Below are positions 35,125 to 45,205 of a stretch of DNA of 64,000 nucleotides, in pieces (positions within the stretch are counted from its first letter, which is position 1; the number at the start of each line of letters is the position of its first letter). Below the pieces are notes generated by a model. That model did not search any database and was not told the DNA's origin. It worked only from the letters and a program-made list of their open reading frames with translations. The stretch comes from JABMPR01 sp964508765. GTDB taxonomy: Bacteria; Fidelibacterota; UBA8477; JABMPR01. The translations under genes were made by a program, and so were the position numbers. The stretch lies in the NCBI GenBank assembly GCA_964508765.1, contig CAZDVD010000010.1, positions 22,252-86,251 of the forward strand. Direction: 5' to 3'.

Positions 35125-38100
35125 TTATCTCAAAAACACCATCTTTATCGTCTTGGTATACTCTCCCGCCTGTAGACGAGCGAAATACACACCCGTACTC
35201 AAAGGACAGCCTGATTGATCCAGACCATTCCACTGAACCTCATAAGTGCCTGAAGGTTTTGTAACATCTTGCAGAGTTGTGACTTCTCTCCCGATTACAT
35301 CAAGCACAGTCAGTTTGACATGCGATTGTTCTGGAAGATTATAGCTGATGGTTGTGATAGGGTTAAAGGGGTTTGGAAAACACTGATGCAGGATGATCTC
35401 CTCTGGCAGTACCTTAGGATTGTCGCTAATATTCACATAGCCGGGTATGGCAGGAATCAAAACCATCTCCAATTGTTCAGAGATGGTATAAATTGCTGTC
35501 CCATAAGCAGGGAGTGTTACAGGAAAATTTTGAAGTATGGCACCCGTAACTTGCTCACTAGTCCCAGCATAGTGGTTATTCACCCAATAGCTCGCACTCA
35601 GGCTAAAGTCACTGTCAAATTTCAAGTTTTCACTGCTAAGGTTTAGAGTTCCTGTTTGCTCTGTTGCTTCAAAATTCACGACGGTGAGTCCATTGGAATT
35701 TTCATTCGGTCTCAGGAATGCATAAAGAATGGAATTCCCTGTATCCACTCTATCAAAATCAGACTCATCGCTCCCATTGACCTGACCATCTCCATTGGTA
35801 TCCTGCTTGTGCTGCGAAAAGGCTGGGAATTGGGCACGTATTTGTGCCAGTCTCTGGTAATGCGGGGTTAGCATACTCTTCCCCTCAAAATCCCAATCGA
35901 TGATCCCTCGCCTTCGATCATTAAGATGAGGCTCCCCCGGAGCTCCCATTCCTTTTCCCCACCCTACTTCTTGACCATTCAATATCATAGGGACACCAGG
36001 CGCAGTAAAAATAACGGAAGCCATGGGTTTGGTCTTTTCAAAGGAATTGTATTTATAGCTAATTCTATCTTCATCCTGTGATTCCATAAATCGCAGGTAG
36101 TATGAGTTCTCACCGGGGTAATAACTGCCATTGTCCAGCTCAGAATGGAGTTTATTGATACTACTTGATGAGAATCCAAAGCTTCTAATAGCGTTAAAAT
36201 AAGCCTTAAAATCATATGCGAGATCTAAACCACCACCCTGGTCCGCATATACGTATTCCGTGCCCACTCCCGTCCCATCATCCTCACCAAGGAGCATAAT
36301 GTCGGGTTTGATACGCCTCAGGGCTTTCCTGACTGGAATTCCCATATTCGCTTCGCCGAACTTACGACTGGGACCCCAGTAGACATCAAAGCGGTATCCA
36401 TCGATCCCATATTCATTCATCCAATGTTCATACACCTCTATCATGTAATTTCGAGCATCCAAATCTCGCCAATTCCAACTCAAGAGAGCATCACTAAACC
36501 CACAGTAATAATGAATACCCTCAGAAGTGAAACAATTGCCCAAGCCATTACTGTTATCGTCAATGATTTCTGTCTGGCGGTTCTGGTAGTAGTGCCAGTA
36601 TTGTGAGAAATCACCCCATAGCTTTGCTTCCTGGGCAAATACATGTGATTTGCCACTATGATTTGGGGTAACATCCTGGATGACTTTCAATCCAAGTTCA
36701 TGGGCTTCAGCGATAAAATCCTTATAATCTTGGGCACTACCGTAGGAGGATTCGACACGCATGAAATCTTCAATGTTATAGCCAATGTTTATCTGATTGT
36801 CAATATTATCCTTAACCTCCATCACGGGTAGGACCCAGATGGTGTTAAAGCCCATGGCAGAAATATACCTTAATTTGGGTATTGCTGCGGCAATGGTTCC
36901 ATCAGGTGTGAACGCTTTGAAAAACAGGAGATATATGCGACTGTTCTTCACCCATTGTGCATTGTCAGCATACTCACTTATATCAACGGATCCAGCTGGA
37001 TCCACCATGAAATATTGCGTAGTAGAGTCTCGCTCCCCCTCCTCGTCTGTCACCTCCAATGATACAAAATACTCGCCCGGCACAGATGGCACAGAAAGAT
37101 TGACCTGCTCCTGAGTAGCTCCCATCAGCCCAATCGCTGCAGGATTATCAGGGTTTTCGACCCATTTATAACTTAGAGCTCCCCCATTTGGATCAGAGCT
37201 GCTACCCCCAGAGAAAATCAGAATGTCACCTTCATAAATTATTTCTATCCAAGCCCTTGGTTCATGTCTGACTTTTTTCTGAATTGTCAAGGTGTTTGAA
37301 GTAATCACTTGATCATCTTGTATGGTGCGTATCTTAAAAATATTGTTACCTGGCAAAAGACTGATCGTTGTATCTACTTTGCCCTGATTCACTGAGATGA
37401 ACCATGAAGCATCACTTCTATAGATTTCAGCAGACTTGATGCTTTGGTCAGGTTCTCCTGCAGGGGTAAATATAGCGCCTTGAATTTGCCAGGTTAATTT
37501 CCAGGTTTGAGCAGGTCGTGTAAAAAATTGAACCTGATCTGCCTGAATAGAAAAACTGGAGGAGTCCGTGTTTGTATTTCCGCCAGTTGTGGAAGCCGAG
37601 ATGCTTAAAGAATGTTTGCCATTGCTCAGGGCTACAGGAATGACGAATCGAAATTTATTTGTTACTGGATCGTATGCCTCACCAATATTCGTAAAGGTCG
37701 TATCACCAACGCTTAGAGCCAAAGTATTTGGGTCTATTTCAGTTTTGGTCGAGGGAAAGATATAAGCCGTTATCTCTGGATGACCTGTGCGTACCGGTCC
37801 AGATGCAGTGGTTGAATTAGGTAAAAGTAAGTGAATCGTCGGGTCGTGAATGAAGAGATATGTGTTACCCTCATCAGGAATATTGCGTCTGGGGTTTAAG
37901 GGATCAGAGAACCATCCCCCATCATGGAACTTGTATTGGTAGGCACCAGGTATACTTATCCCCGGTTTTGGCAAGGGGCTGGGTCCCCCAACCCGCAAAC
38001 GCACTGTCTTTGACCATGAATTCTCCAGTGCATCATAGCTCATCAGAGAAATATTAGATGAAGGATTCCAGCCATTAAACTCACCCGGAATATGCACACT

Positions 38101-38211
38101 AGAAGGATTGTTATCGGGATAATAATAGAAGGTGACATCCACACTATCCTGTGCGGTGCCAATATTCACAATTAGCAGGAGGACTATCAGGCTGTTTGCG
38201 TATTTTCTCAC
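35125..38211 (-). CDS. Secreted GH13 alpha-amylase with glycogen-binding-like domain and sorting domain
   Basis: 1028 aa starting with GTG at 38211. Signal peptide 1-20; an E-set/AMPK-glycogen-binding-like domain (23-125, IPGEFNGWNP); further beta domains (130-405, one PKD/cadherin-like at 318-405); GH13 barrel (about 420-850); sorting domain at the end (CFPNPFNPITTISYNL to KMVFLR). Catalytic regions seen: DVTPNH (513-518), GYRFDV with nucleophile Asp609, LGEDDG with acid/base Glu643, and ESQDED with the stabiliser Asp713, where Gln712 replaces the usual His. Role: extracellular cleavage of starch-like alpha-glucans to oligosaccharides for TonB import. It is the last gene of the alpha-glucan operon. 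Fold confident; subfamily not assigned. Confidence 0.92.
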   Translation of the reverse strand: MRKYANSLIVLLLIVNIGTAQDSVDVTFYYYPDNNPSSVHIPGEFNGWNPSSNISLMSYDALENSWSKTVRLRVGGPSPLPKPGISIPGAYQYKFHDGGWFSDPLNPRRNIPDEGNTYLFIHDPTIHLLLPNSTTASGPVRTGHPEITAYIFPSTKTEIDPNTLALSVGDTTFTNIGEAYDPVTNKFRFVIPVALSNGKHSLSISASTTGGNTNTDSSSFSIQADQVQFFTRPAQTWKLTWQIQGAIFTPAGEPDQSIKSAEIYRSDASWFISVNQGKVDTTISLLPGNNIFKIRTIQDDQVITSNTLTIQKKVRHEPRAWIEIIYEGDILIFSGGSSSDPNGGALSYKWVENPDNPAAIGLMGATQEQVNLSVPSVPGEYFVSLEVTDEEGERDSTTQYFMVDPAGSVDISEYADNAQWVKNSRIYLLFFKAFTPDGTIAAAIPKLRYISAMGFNTIWVLPVMEVKDNIDNQINIGYNIEDFMRVESSYGSAQDYKDFIAEAHELGLKVIQDVTPNHSGKSHVFAQEAKLWGDFSQYWHYYQNRQTEIIDDNSNGLGNCFTSEGIHYYCGFSDALLSWNWRDLDARNYMIEVYEHWMNEYGIDGYRFDVYWGPSRKFGEANMGIPVRKALRRIKPDIMLLGEDDGTGVGTEYVYADQGGGLDLAYDFKAYFNAIRSFGFSSSSINKLHSELDNGSYYPGENSYYLRFMESQDEDRISYKYNSFEKTKPMASVIFTAPGVPMILNGQEVGWGKGMGAPGEPHLNDRRRGIIDWDFEGKSMLTPHYQRLAQIRAQFPAFSQHKQDTNGDGQVNGSDESDFDRVDTGNSILYAFLRPNENSNGLTVVNFEATEQTGTLNLSSENLKFDSDFSLSASYWVNNHYAGTSEQVTGAILQNFPVTLPAYGTAIYTISEQLEMVLIPAIPGYVNISDNPKVLPEEIILHQCFPNPFNPITTISYNLPEQSHVKLTVLDVIGREVTTLQDVTKPSGTYEVQWNGLDQSGCPLSTGVYFARLQAGEYTKTIKMVFLR

Positions 38212-38380
38212 TTAATAACTCCAAAACTTTTCGCGGGTAGCATTAGAATGCTTCCTTCATTTAATCTCAGATCCCCATAGACAATTGTATCCATTCCCTC
38301 TTAGTGTGATCCTCACAATTAGATTTCATATTAAGTCAAATTTTATCGGTATCCAGACCATCGAATCAAAGCTTCCCTCA

Positions 38381-40456
38381 TCACTCCAATGTTTTCAGAC
38401 TCGCCAAATCATCTTCATTTGCTGGTGAAATACGAACAGCTATACCGCCCCCTCTAGGAATTCCGACTGGTAAAATGCTCTGATTATTTACCAGGTAAGA
38501 TGTAATTTCTATTTCAGTCGGATTTATCTCCCAGTCCGTATCCGATCCATCAGAGTAGATGGTCATCCGATATTTCTTTTTTGTTTCTAAAAATGATAAC
38601 GGAATTACCAGATTACGTTGATTTTCATCCGTTATAGCACCAACAAACCAGTCCTTATTTTCACGACGAGCAATTATTACAAAATCCCCTATCTCACCAG
38701 CTATGACTCTGGATTCATCCCAGTTAACCGGAACATCTCGTATGAATTGAAAGGCCGGCTGATCCTCATAGTTTTCAGGAAAATCTGCAGCCATTTGCAT
38801 TGGACTATAGATCACAACATACAAAGCAAGTTGCTTTGCCAGCGTGGTGTGAACACGGCGATTGAGATTCTCTTCAGATACGAGTTTCTTTCTTAAATCC
38901 TTATGCCGCTTATATTCAACATCAAAAATTCCTGGTGTATAATCTATTGGACCCGCTAGCATTCTAGTGAAAGGAATGATGGTGGTGTGTTCTGGCGGAT
39001 TCCCTTCACTCCACGCGTTGTACTCCATACCCCGAACCCCTTCACGGGTGACCATATTAGGATAAGTACGACGTATGCCAGTGGGTTTGATGGGCTCATG
39101 CGCATCGATCATTATCTCATATTCGGCGGCTTTTTGAACAACTTTGCGATAATGGTTGACCATCCATTGACCATGGTGGTGCTGACCTATAGGTCTTATA
39201 GTGCCAGCGTATCCTGTTTTCACTGAGTTAATGCCTAATTGTTGATACATCTCGAATGCGGCAGTCAGATAATTTTCGTAATTACCCACCTGGCCACCTG
39301 TTTCGTGATGTCCAATTATTTTAATTCCCTTTTGTTTCGCATATTGAGTGACTTCTGGCAAATCAAAATCATCATAACTTGATGTGAAATTAAAAGCAGC
39401 TTCATCCCACCAGCTTTCCCAGCCTATATTCCAACCTTCGATTAGAAGCCCTCGAATACCATGCTTCGCCGCAAAATCGATATATCGTTTAGCGTTCTGT
39501 GTAGTCGCACCATGATAAGGACCCTGTACCCAGGTTTCTGTTCCAATATGCATACCCCACCATATGCCCATATACTTCATAGGCTTAATCCAAGATACAT
39601 CTGACAACTCGCAAGGATCGTTCAGGTTCTCAATAAGATGAGATTCAATTAATTGGCCCGGTGTGGCGGCAATCTGTAACGTCCTCCAGGGCGTATGATG
39701 TGGAGTGGAAGCCTTTACTTTCACACTATCAGGCCAGGGTACAAGATCACATTCGAAGGCAAAAGGTTCACTATCAACCGCTTTTAAGGTCATTCCAGCA
39801 TAATCTGTCAAATCTGCCTCATGTACACTTAAATAAAGCCCTTTATTTGTCTTCATCGTAATCGGTGTATTCACAGCTTCTATTTCATCTAACTTAGTCT
39901 TTCTGTACAAATGTTCATAACTGTCATAATCTGCGGGAATCCACCAGGCGGTTGAGTTTGTCATAAAATTGAATCGAGTTTCCTCATTAATTATTTCAAA
40001 ATCTTTGAGGTTTAGTTGCTCTGGTAGATAATATCGGAATCCAATCCCATCATTATAGACTCTAAAAACGATATTTAGTATACGGTTTAAGGGAGGATTC
40101 TGTTTTAGCTGTACAACCAACTCATTATAGTTATTTCGAACAACGCTATCTGGACCATAAATTGGCTCCCAAACTTCATCAAATTGATTAACAGATTGCT
40201 CTATTATAACAAAATTACTATCAAGCGGCTCTACGTTTTTAAATTGAAAACCCATTTTTGAATTCTTGATAATAATATCTTGGCCATATAATACTTTATA
40301 GAATGCCTCTCCATTTTTAAGAATAAACTCAACTATTATTTTCCCATCCGGTGACGATACCGTGCTGTTATTGTTATTGAAGTTTAACGAGGTACAACCT
40401 GCTATTAATAGCAGGCATAGAATTGTAGTAAATAGTTGTAGATTTTTATGTTTCAT
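38381..40456 (-). CDS. GH97 alpha-glucosidase lipoprotein (SusB-like, inverting type)
   Basis: 691 aa, lipoprotein signal (LLLIAGC, Cys21). Layout of GH97: N-terminal beta-supersandwich (30-285), TIM barrel (290-600), C-terminal beta domain. Family motifs: YMGIWWGM, LLIEGWNIGWESWW, GHHETGG, AHEPIKPTGIRRTYPN and DYTPGIFD. From my memory of Bacteroides SusB, Glu385, Glu453 and Glu478 match its catalytic glutamates 439, 508 and 532, and the segment VKTGYAG has Gly where the retaining GH97 enzymes carry their nucleophile Asp. This predicts an inverting alpha-glucosidase that releases glucose from maltooligosaccharides in the periplasm. Upstream neighbour: sodium/sugar symporter; downstream: GH13 amylase. 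Confidence 0.93.
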   Translation of the reverse strand: MKHKNLQLFTTILCLLLIAGCTSLNFNNNNSTVSSPDGKIIVEFILKNGEAFYKVLYGQDIIIKNSKMGFQFKNVEPLDSNFVIIEQSVNQFDEVWEPIYGPDSVVRNNYNELVVQLKQNPPLNRILNIVFRVYNDGIGFRYYLPEQLNLKDFEIINEETRFNFMTNSTAWWIPADYDSYEHLYRKTKLDEIEAVNTPITMKTNKGLYLSVHEADLTDYAGMTLKAVDSEPFAFECDLVPWPDSVKVKASTPHHTPWRTLQIAATPGQLIESHLIENLNDPCELSDVSWIKPMKYMGIWWGMHIGTETWVQGPYHGATTQNAKRYIDFAAKHGIRGLLIEGWNIGWESWWDEAAFNFTSSYDDFDLPEVTQYAKQKGIKIIGHHETGGQVGNYENYLTAAFEMYQQLGINSVKTGYAGTIRPIGQHHHGQWMVNHYRKVVQKAAEYEIMIDAHEPIKPTGIRRTYPNMVTREGVRGMEYNAWSEGNPPEHTTIIPFTRMLAGPIDYTPGIFDVEYKRHKDLRKKLVSEENLNRRVHTTLAKQLALYVVIYSPMQMAADFPENYEDQPAFQFIRDVPVNWDESRVIAGEIGDFVIIARRENKDWFVGAITDENQRNLVIPLSFLETKKKYRMTIYSDGSDTDWEINPTEIEITSYLVNNQSILPVGIPRGGGIAVRISPANEDDLASLKTLE

Positions 40457-40600
40457 ATTTAGACCTCTTCTATACCGATTGGAGTACTGATGTTACTTTT
40501 GTAATATTTCAATCATATTCTCTTTATATCACGTTTAGATTTTTACTCAGTCTCAATTGTTATTAAACATTTCTAATGAAAATCAAACAATCACAGCTTA

Positions 40601-42166
40601 TTACCACCAAACCATATACAACACTGATAGAATTGCAAAGATTCCAATAGAACCCACATTAAACAAGTTGTCCGTATGGAAAATATCTTTGTCCAGTTTG
40701 ATGGCTTTCGGTGAATCTTCCCTTGATTCTAATAGAGTAATTACAACTACGATAGCACTCAGCAGGAGGAAGACTACACCCATCCGATTTAAAAAGGGTA
40801 AACTCGGGATTAATATTTTGATTCCCAGAGAAAGTGGAATCGTTAGCACAGCAGCCCAAAGCGCTGAATTGGCAGTGGCCTTTTTCCAGAATAATCCAAA
40901 AATAAATATGGCAAATATTCCAGGACTAATAAAGCCGGTAAACTCCTGGATAAACTGAAAGGCTTGTTCCAGAGAGGATAAAGTTGGCGCTATTATTACA
41001 GCTATAATTAAGGCAACCGCACTCGTAATTCGACCTGTCAATACGAGTTTCTTCTCTGAAGCATCTTTATTGATAATCTGCTTATAGATATCCATTGAGA
41101 AGATAGTGGCCGTACTGTTGACCATAGAACTGAGCGATGAGACGATGGCTGCTATTAATGCTGCAAAAGCCAATCCCTTTAGACCTACAGGGACAAAATT
41201 ACTTAAAAGCCATGGGTAAGCTTCATCCGGTTTGGCAATATCTGCATTAAGGGCAAAAGCCACAATACCAGGAACGACCACGATGAGCGGAGTTAAAATC
41301 TTCAGGTATCCCCCAAATAGCAGGCCTCGCTGAGCTTCTTTGATACTCTTGGCTGCTAATGCACGTTGGATGATATACTGGTTACAGCCCCAGTAAAAGA
41401 AATGGGCCATCCACATACCACCCAATAAAACACCAAGACCAGGAAGTTCGGCATAGTTCGAGTTAGATTTATCTAAAATCATATCAAATTTCTCTGGAAC
41501 TTGTTTCAATAGGTCGCTGAATCCGACCAATGCTCCCCTGCCACCACTAACCTGGTCTAAAGCAAAATAGGTCGTTACCAAACCACCAACAATCAGGATC
41601 AGGACCTGGACAACATCGGTCCAGACGACTGCTTTTAGACCACCGTAAATCGTGTACAATGCAGAGAATGCCGCCAAGCCCACAATTCCCCACATCAGAG
41701 GGACACCTAGAATCGTTCGTAATGCCAGCGATCCCAGATAGAGAACAGATGTTAAATTTACGAATACATATAATAGTAACCAAAACACAGCAAGACCTGT
41801 TCTAACACGGCGATCATATCTGATTTCCATTAGCTGAGGCATGGTGTAGATGCCTTCTTTTAGAAATATGGGTAAAAAGAATTTAGCAACCACTATTAAG
41901 GTTATTGCAGCAGTCCATTCATAGGTCGCAATTCCCAATCCAATCACAAATCCTGAACCTGACATTCCAATGTACTGTTCTGCTGAGATATTTGCTGCTA
42001 TTAGTGAAGTCCCGATAGCCCACCATGGTAGCGATTTACTGGCGAGGAAATAATCGTTGGAATCTTTCTGGTGCCCTTTTGTCTCTCTGGATACATATAA
42101 GCCCAAACCAATAATAAACATAATGTAACTGACAAATACGACGTAATCTAAAGGTGAGAAATTCAT
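40601..42166 (-). CDS. Sodium/sugar symporter of the SSS family, vSGLT-like
   Basis: 521 aa, about 14 membrane segments, no signal peptide. It resembles Vibrio vSGLT closely over its length as I recall that sequence: NDYFLASKSLPWWAIG, SLIAANISAEQYIGMSGSG, YEWTAAITL, FVNLTSVLYLG, NQYIIQRALAAKS and FQFIQEFTGF. Residues matching vSGLT sugar-binding Asn64, Gln69, Glu88, Lys294 and Gln428 and the gate Tyr263 are kept, but the Asn260 equivalent is His (GGMWMAHFFYWG). Role: Na+-driven uptake of a monosaccharide, here most likely glucose set free by the GH97 and GH31 enzymes encoded on either side. Confidence 0.94.
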   Translation of the reverse strand: MNFSPLDYVVFVSYIMFIIGLGLYVSRETKGHQKDSNDYFLASKSLPWWAIGTSLIAANISAEQYIGMSGSGFVIGLGIATYEWTAAITLIVVAKFFLPIFLKEGIYTMPQLMEIRYDRRVRTGLAVFWLLLYVFVNLTSVLYLGSLALRTILGVPLMWGIVGLAAFSALYTIYGGLKAVVWTDVVQVLILIVGGLVTTYFALDQVSGGRGALVGFSDLLKQVPEKFDMILDKSNSNYAELPGLGVLLGGMWMAHFFYWGCNQYIIQRALAAKSIKEAQRGLLFGGYLKILTPLIVVVPGIVAFALNADIAKPDEAYPWLLSNFVPVGLKGLAFAALIAAIVSSLSSMVNSTATIFSMDIYKQIINKDASEKKLVLTGRITSAVALIIAVIIAPTLSSLEQAFQFIQEFTGFISPGIFAIFIFGLFWKKATANSALWAAVLTIPLSLGIKILIPSLPFLNRMGVVFLLLSAIVVVITLLESREDSPKAIKLDKDIFHTDNLFNVGSIGIFAILSVLYMVWW

Positions 42167-42231
42167 AGTTCCTTCCTTGTTCGCTCAATTAATGGATTTG
42201 TATTATTTGTTAGTTATTCTCTTGGTATGCC

Positions 42232-45120
42232 TTACTTCAGCAAGATCTTAACGTCCCCCACCCTGTCCGCTTCTCTGACTTTTACATACAATAATGTTTG
42301 AAACTTATCAAAATACCATCCTTCAGGCAGGTCTAAAAACTGCGACCAACTGGTTGCTTTCTTTAATTTCGAATCTCCGTATAAAATCTTTTTTGCATTT
42401 CTATTTATTATCTGAAGAGTTATCTGGTCTGGAATGTCAGGTAAAGTGATATTTACATGTTTTTTTGTTTCATTAACACTTATATGCTTCATTGTGTTCT
42501 TGGCAGTTCTATAATCCAGCCAAAGATATTCAGTATTTTTAGCAGGATATATTCGAAATGTTAATCTTTTATATTTAGCAATATCATTTCCTACGTAGTT
42601 ACCCAGAACATAGTCATCACTCAAATTCATTGGAATGATACTACCAGATTTAGCAAACACAGGAATCTGATCAAAATTCACTTCATATCGAATATCTGTA
42701 GGTCCTTTTATCTTATCATGGCTCCAGAAATCAGTCCAATCACCCGCTGGCAAATAGATATCACGATATTCATGGCCTTCATGGACGACAGGGGCAACAA
42801 GAAGATTGGATCCTAGCAGGTATTCATAAGATTCAGCAGCGGCTTTATTATCATCAGGGAATTCAAGTGCCAACTGACGCATCATTGGCAAACCTGTTTT
42901 TACGCTGAAATTGGCTTCAGAATATATATACGGCAGAAGGTTCATTCGGATATTTATAAATTTTCGAAATACATCAATACAAGAACTGTCACCCGTAACC
43001 TCAGCCATATTCCATGGAGTACGAGCTCGACTGGGTACCGGATCACCTGAAGTTTCTGAATGTAATTGCATAATTGATGAAAATGTCGTTGCAGCCACAC
43101 TGCGTTTATACAATTCAACCGAAGGCATTTGGTCGTGAGCGAAACCAGCCATATCCCATGCTACGAACGGAATTCCAGATATACCAGCAGACAGAACAGA
43201 GCGAATAGCTGCTCTAAATTCAGAAAATGTTGAACGCTGATCTCCATTCCAAGTTAGTGGGTGTTGCGCCGTTGTGGTTCCACCAGCCCTGCCAAACACC
43301 ACCGTTTCATTTTTTAATGTTTTTAGATAATCATAATATGCTTGGTTATAAACATCAGGATAAGCGTTGTGCATCTCAACACCGGATCGGCCATCATGAA
43401 ACTGAATTCCACTACCGTATGCAAATTCACCCCCATCAGTTTTAAATCCATCGATTCCAAGTTGATTGATCAAATATTTGCGTTTGGAGAACCACCATTT
43501 ATTGGCTTCGGGATTCGTAAAATCAAACAATAAACTATTCCCAAACCATGCCCGGGGCATACGATAAGGTTCATGATCCTTAGTTTTGACAACATATCCT
43601 TGTTTCACCGCCTGAGCCTCATCAAGGTCACGCTGAGGATTGTCTTCTAGGCTGTACTTTAGTACCGGAATATTCCACAGTAATATTTTCATATTACTCT
43701 CGTGCACCTTTTGTACCATACTAACTGGATTGGGCCAACGGCCAGTAAATTGAAAATCATCCAGAGAGTAAGCCTCTGATGCTGGTTTCTGGCTGTACTG
43801 GGCATCGTTAAAAATATAAAAAGTCTCTTCATCACTCCATGCCTCTAACACGAGAACTGAAATGGGTATATTAAACTGTGATGCCAAAGCGATCTGATTT
43901 TCGATTTCGGACTGCCGATTCCATTCATTAGCAGAGATCCAAAGTCCAAACGCCCATATTGGAGGAAGAACGGGTTTACTAATCGCACTGCTATATGAAG
44001 AAAGAATCGCCTTCGAATCCTCGCCCCCGAATACGTAATATTCTAATACACTCCCAGTTTTAGTACGTGTATCCGTCAAGATTGTGCAACGGTCATCAGC
44101 ATCTGTCGCCAAACGAAATTGCGAATAGGCTGTTGAGTTCAGATAGAATCCATATCCACCACTATTTAGGTAAAATGGGATCGGGATATAGGTCTTTTCT
44201 TCCTGCTCATATGCTGTGTTTGTAACGTGAATATCAACATTGTCGAACCGTTTATCGAGATGATTATACCGCATCCCGAAGCCATAGAACGATTCCGTTT
44301 CTTCTGTATAGATATTTTCTTGAATTTTGATTATCTCATCATCCCTATTTTTCAAAAAGGCAATACTTCCATACTGATCATGATCGTCATTCCGCACTAT
44401 AATTTGTTGATCCGTCAATTTCGTAAAGGTCCAGCGAAAAGGATGTTTTGATATTTTCAGAGCATATTTTATTGTTCTTACTTCAACATAATCATCACTT
44501 TCTTTCATCATAATTGGAACATTTTTTTCAGCATTAGCTTCCTGATCATTTCCAAGTAAAACATTTAGCCGGAAATAATTCTCACTTGGAAACGAGATCT
44601 GAATTTTAGGATTAATTGAATCGTCCTCAGTATCACAATCAAGAATCAATATATTATCCGATAAGCGAACGTTTTGAACATCATTTAAGTGCACCCACTC
44701 ACTTATCGGAAACTCGAAGGGCCCTACCTTCTCGAGTTTTGTCCCAAACAGCGCACTTATACTGTAGCTAATCTGATCCTCAGCGGAAAATGCTCCCAAA
44801 ACGGCTTCCCAGAAGCATTCACCTTCATGATTTGCAATGTAATTACCGTGAATTGGTTCCTGCTCGATCCCATTTTTTCGCCAGTGAACCCGCGGATCGA
44901 TATCCAGCGTAAATCCTTTCGTACTGAAACCAACTCGGACGGTATCACCTACTTCTGGAAAGTGAGGATTCAGTTCCGTAGAATATGGCGGTATCGCCAG
45001 TTCGCGCTTAGCATATAGATTCTCCCAGCCCAGTATGCTATGATTAATGCTTGGGCTTGAAATCGCAGCCGAATTAGATCCAAGAAGAATTATTATCCAT
45101 AAAAACTGATATTTTTTCAT
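42232..45120 (-). CDS. Secreted GH31 alpha-glucosidase-type hydrolase
   Basis: About 962 aa from the ATG at 45120, where the signal peptide MKKYQFLWIIILLGS begins; the frame is open eight codons further. N-terminal beta domains (to about 370), GH31 barrel (about 380-700) and C-terminal beta domains. The nucleophile motif is GIDGFKTDGGE (Asp562) and the acid/base lies in TWNGDQRST (Asp627). FKTD-type nucleophile motifs occur in several GH31 subgroups, including alpha-xylosidases, so exact specificity is open; in this operon, removal of alpha-glucosyl residues from starch fragments is likely. No sorting domain, hence periplasmic. It follows a hairpin after the PorV-like gene and precedes the symporter. 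Confidence 0.9.
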   Translation of the reverse strand: MKKYQFLWIIILLGSNSAAISSPSINHSILGWENLYAKRELAIPPYSTELNPHFPEVGDTVRVGFSTKGFTLDIDPRVHWRKNGIEQEPIHGNYIANHEGECFWEAVLGAFSAEDQISYSISALFGTKLEKVGPFEFPISEWVHLNDVQNVRLSDNILILDCDTEDDSINPKIQISFPSENYFRLNVLLGNDQEANAEKNVPIMMKESDDYVEVRTIKYALKISKHPFRWTFTKLTDQQIIVRNDDHDQYGSIAFLKNRDDEIIKIQENIYTEETESFYGFGMRYNHLDKRFDNVDIHVTNTAYEQEEKTYIPIPFYLNSGGYGFYLNSTAYSQFRLATDADDRCTILTDTRTKTGSVLEYYVFGGEDSKAILSSYSSAISKPVLPPIWAFGLWISANEWNRQSEIENQIALASQFNIPISVLVLEAWSDEETFYIFNDAQYSQKPASEAYSLDDFQFTGRWPNPVSMVQKVHESNMKILLWNIPVLKYSLEDNPQRDLDEAQAVKQGYVVKTKDHEPYRMPRAWFGNSLLFDFTNPEANKWWFSKRKYLINQLGIDGFKTDGGEFAYGSGIQFHDGRSGVEMHNAYPDVYNQAYYDYLKTLKNETVVFGRAGGTTTAQHPLTWNGDQRSTFSEFRAAIRSVLSAGISGIPFVAWDMAGFAHDQMPSVELYKRSVAATTFSSIMQLHSETSGDPVPSRARTPWNMAEVTGDSSCIDVFRKFINIRMNLLPYIYSEANFSVKTGLPMMRQLALEFPDDNKAAAESYEYLLGSNLLVAPVVHEGHEYRDIYLPAGDWTDFWSHDKIKGPTDIRYEVNFDQIPVFAKSGSIIPMNLSDDYVLGNYVGNDIAKYKRLTFRIYPAKNTEYLWLDYRTAKNTMKHISVNETKKHVNITLPDIPDQITLQIINRNAKKILYGDSKLKKATSWSQFLDLPEGWYFDKFQTLLYVKVREADRVGDVKILLK

Positions 45121-45183
45121 TTGACAAAGTGCCTTCCCTATCACCGAACAAATGTTTGCGGGTAATTCGTTGAATCCAGTAAA

Positions 45184-45202
45184 GTCTAGTTCTTCACTAG
45201 AC
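45184..45202 (-). promoter_or_regulatory. Intercistronic hairpin between PorV-like gene and GH31
   Basis: GTCTAGT (45184-45190) and ACTAGAC (45196-45202) are perfect 7-bp arms with a 5-nt loop, only 3 nt after the PorV-like stop codon on the minus strand. Only TTTA follows, so a weak terminator or processing site is the reading. It would separate the transport module from the enzyme genes in expression level. Confidence 0.6.
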
Positions 45203-45205
45203 CAA

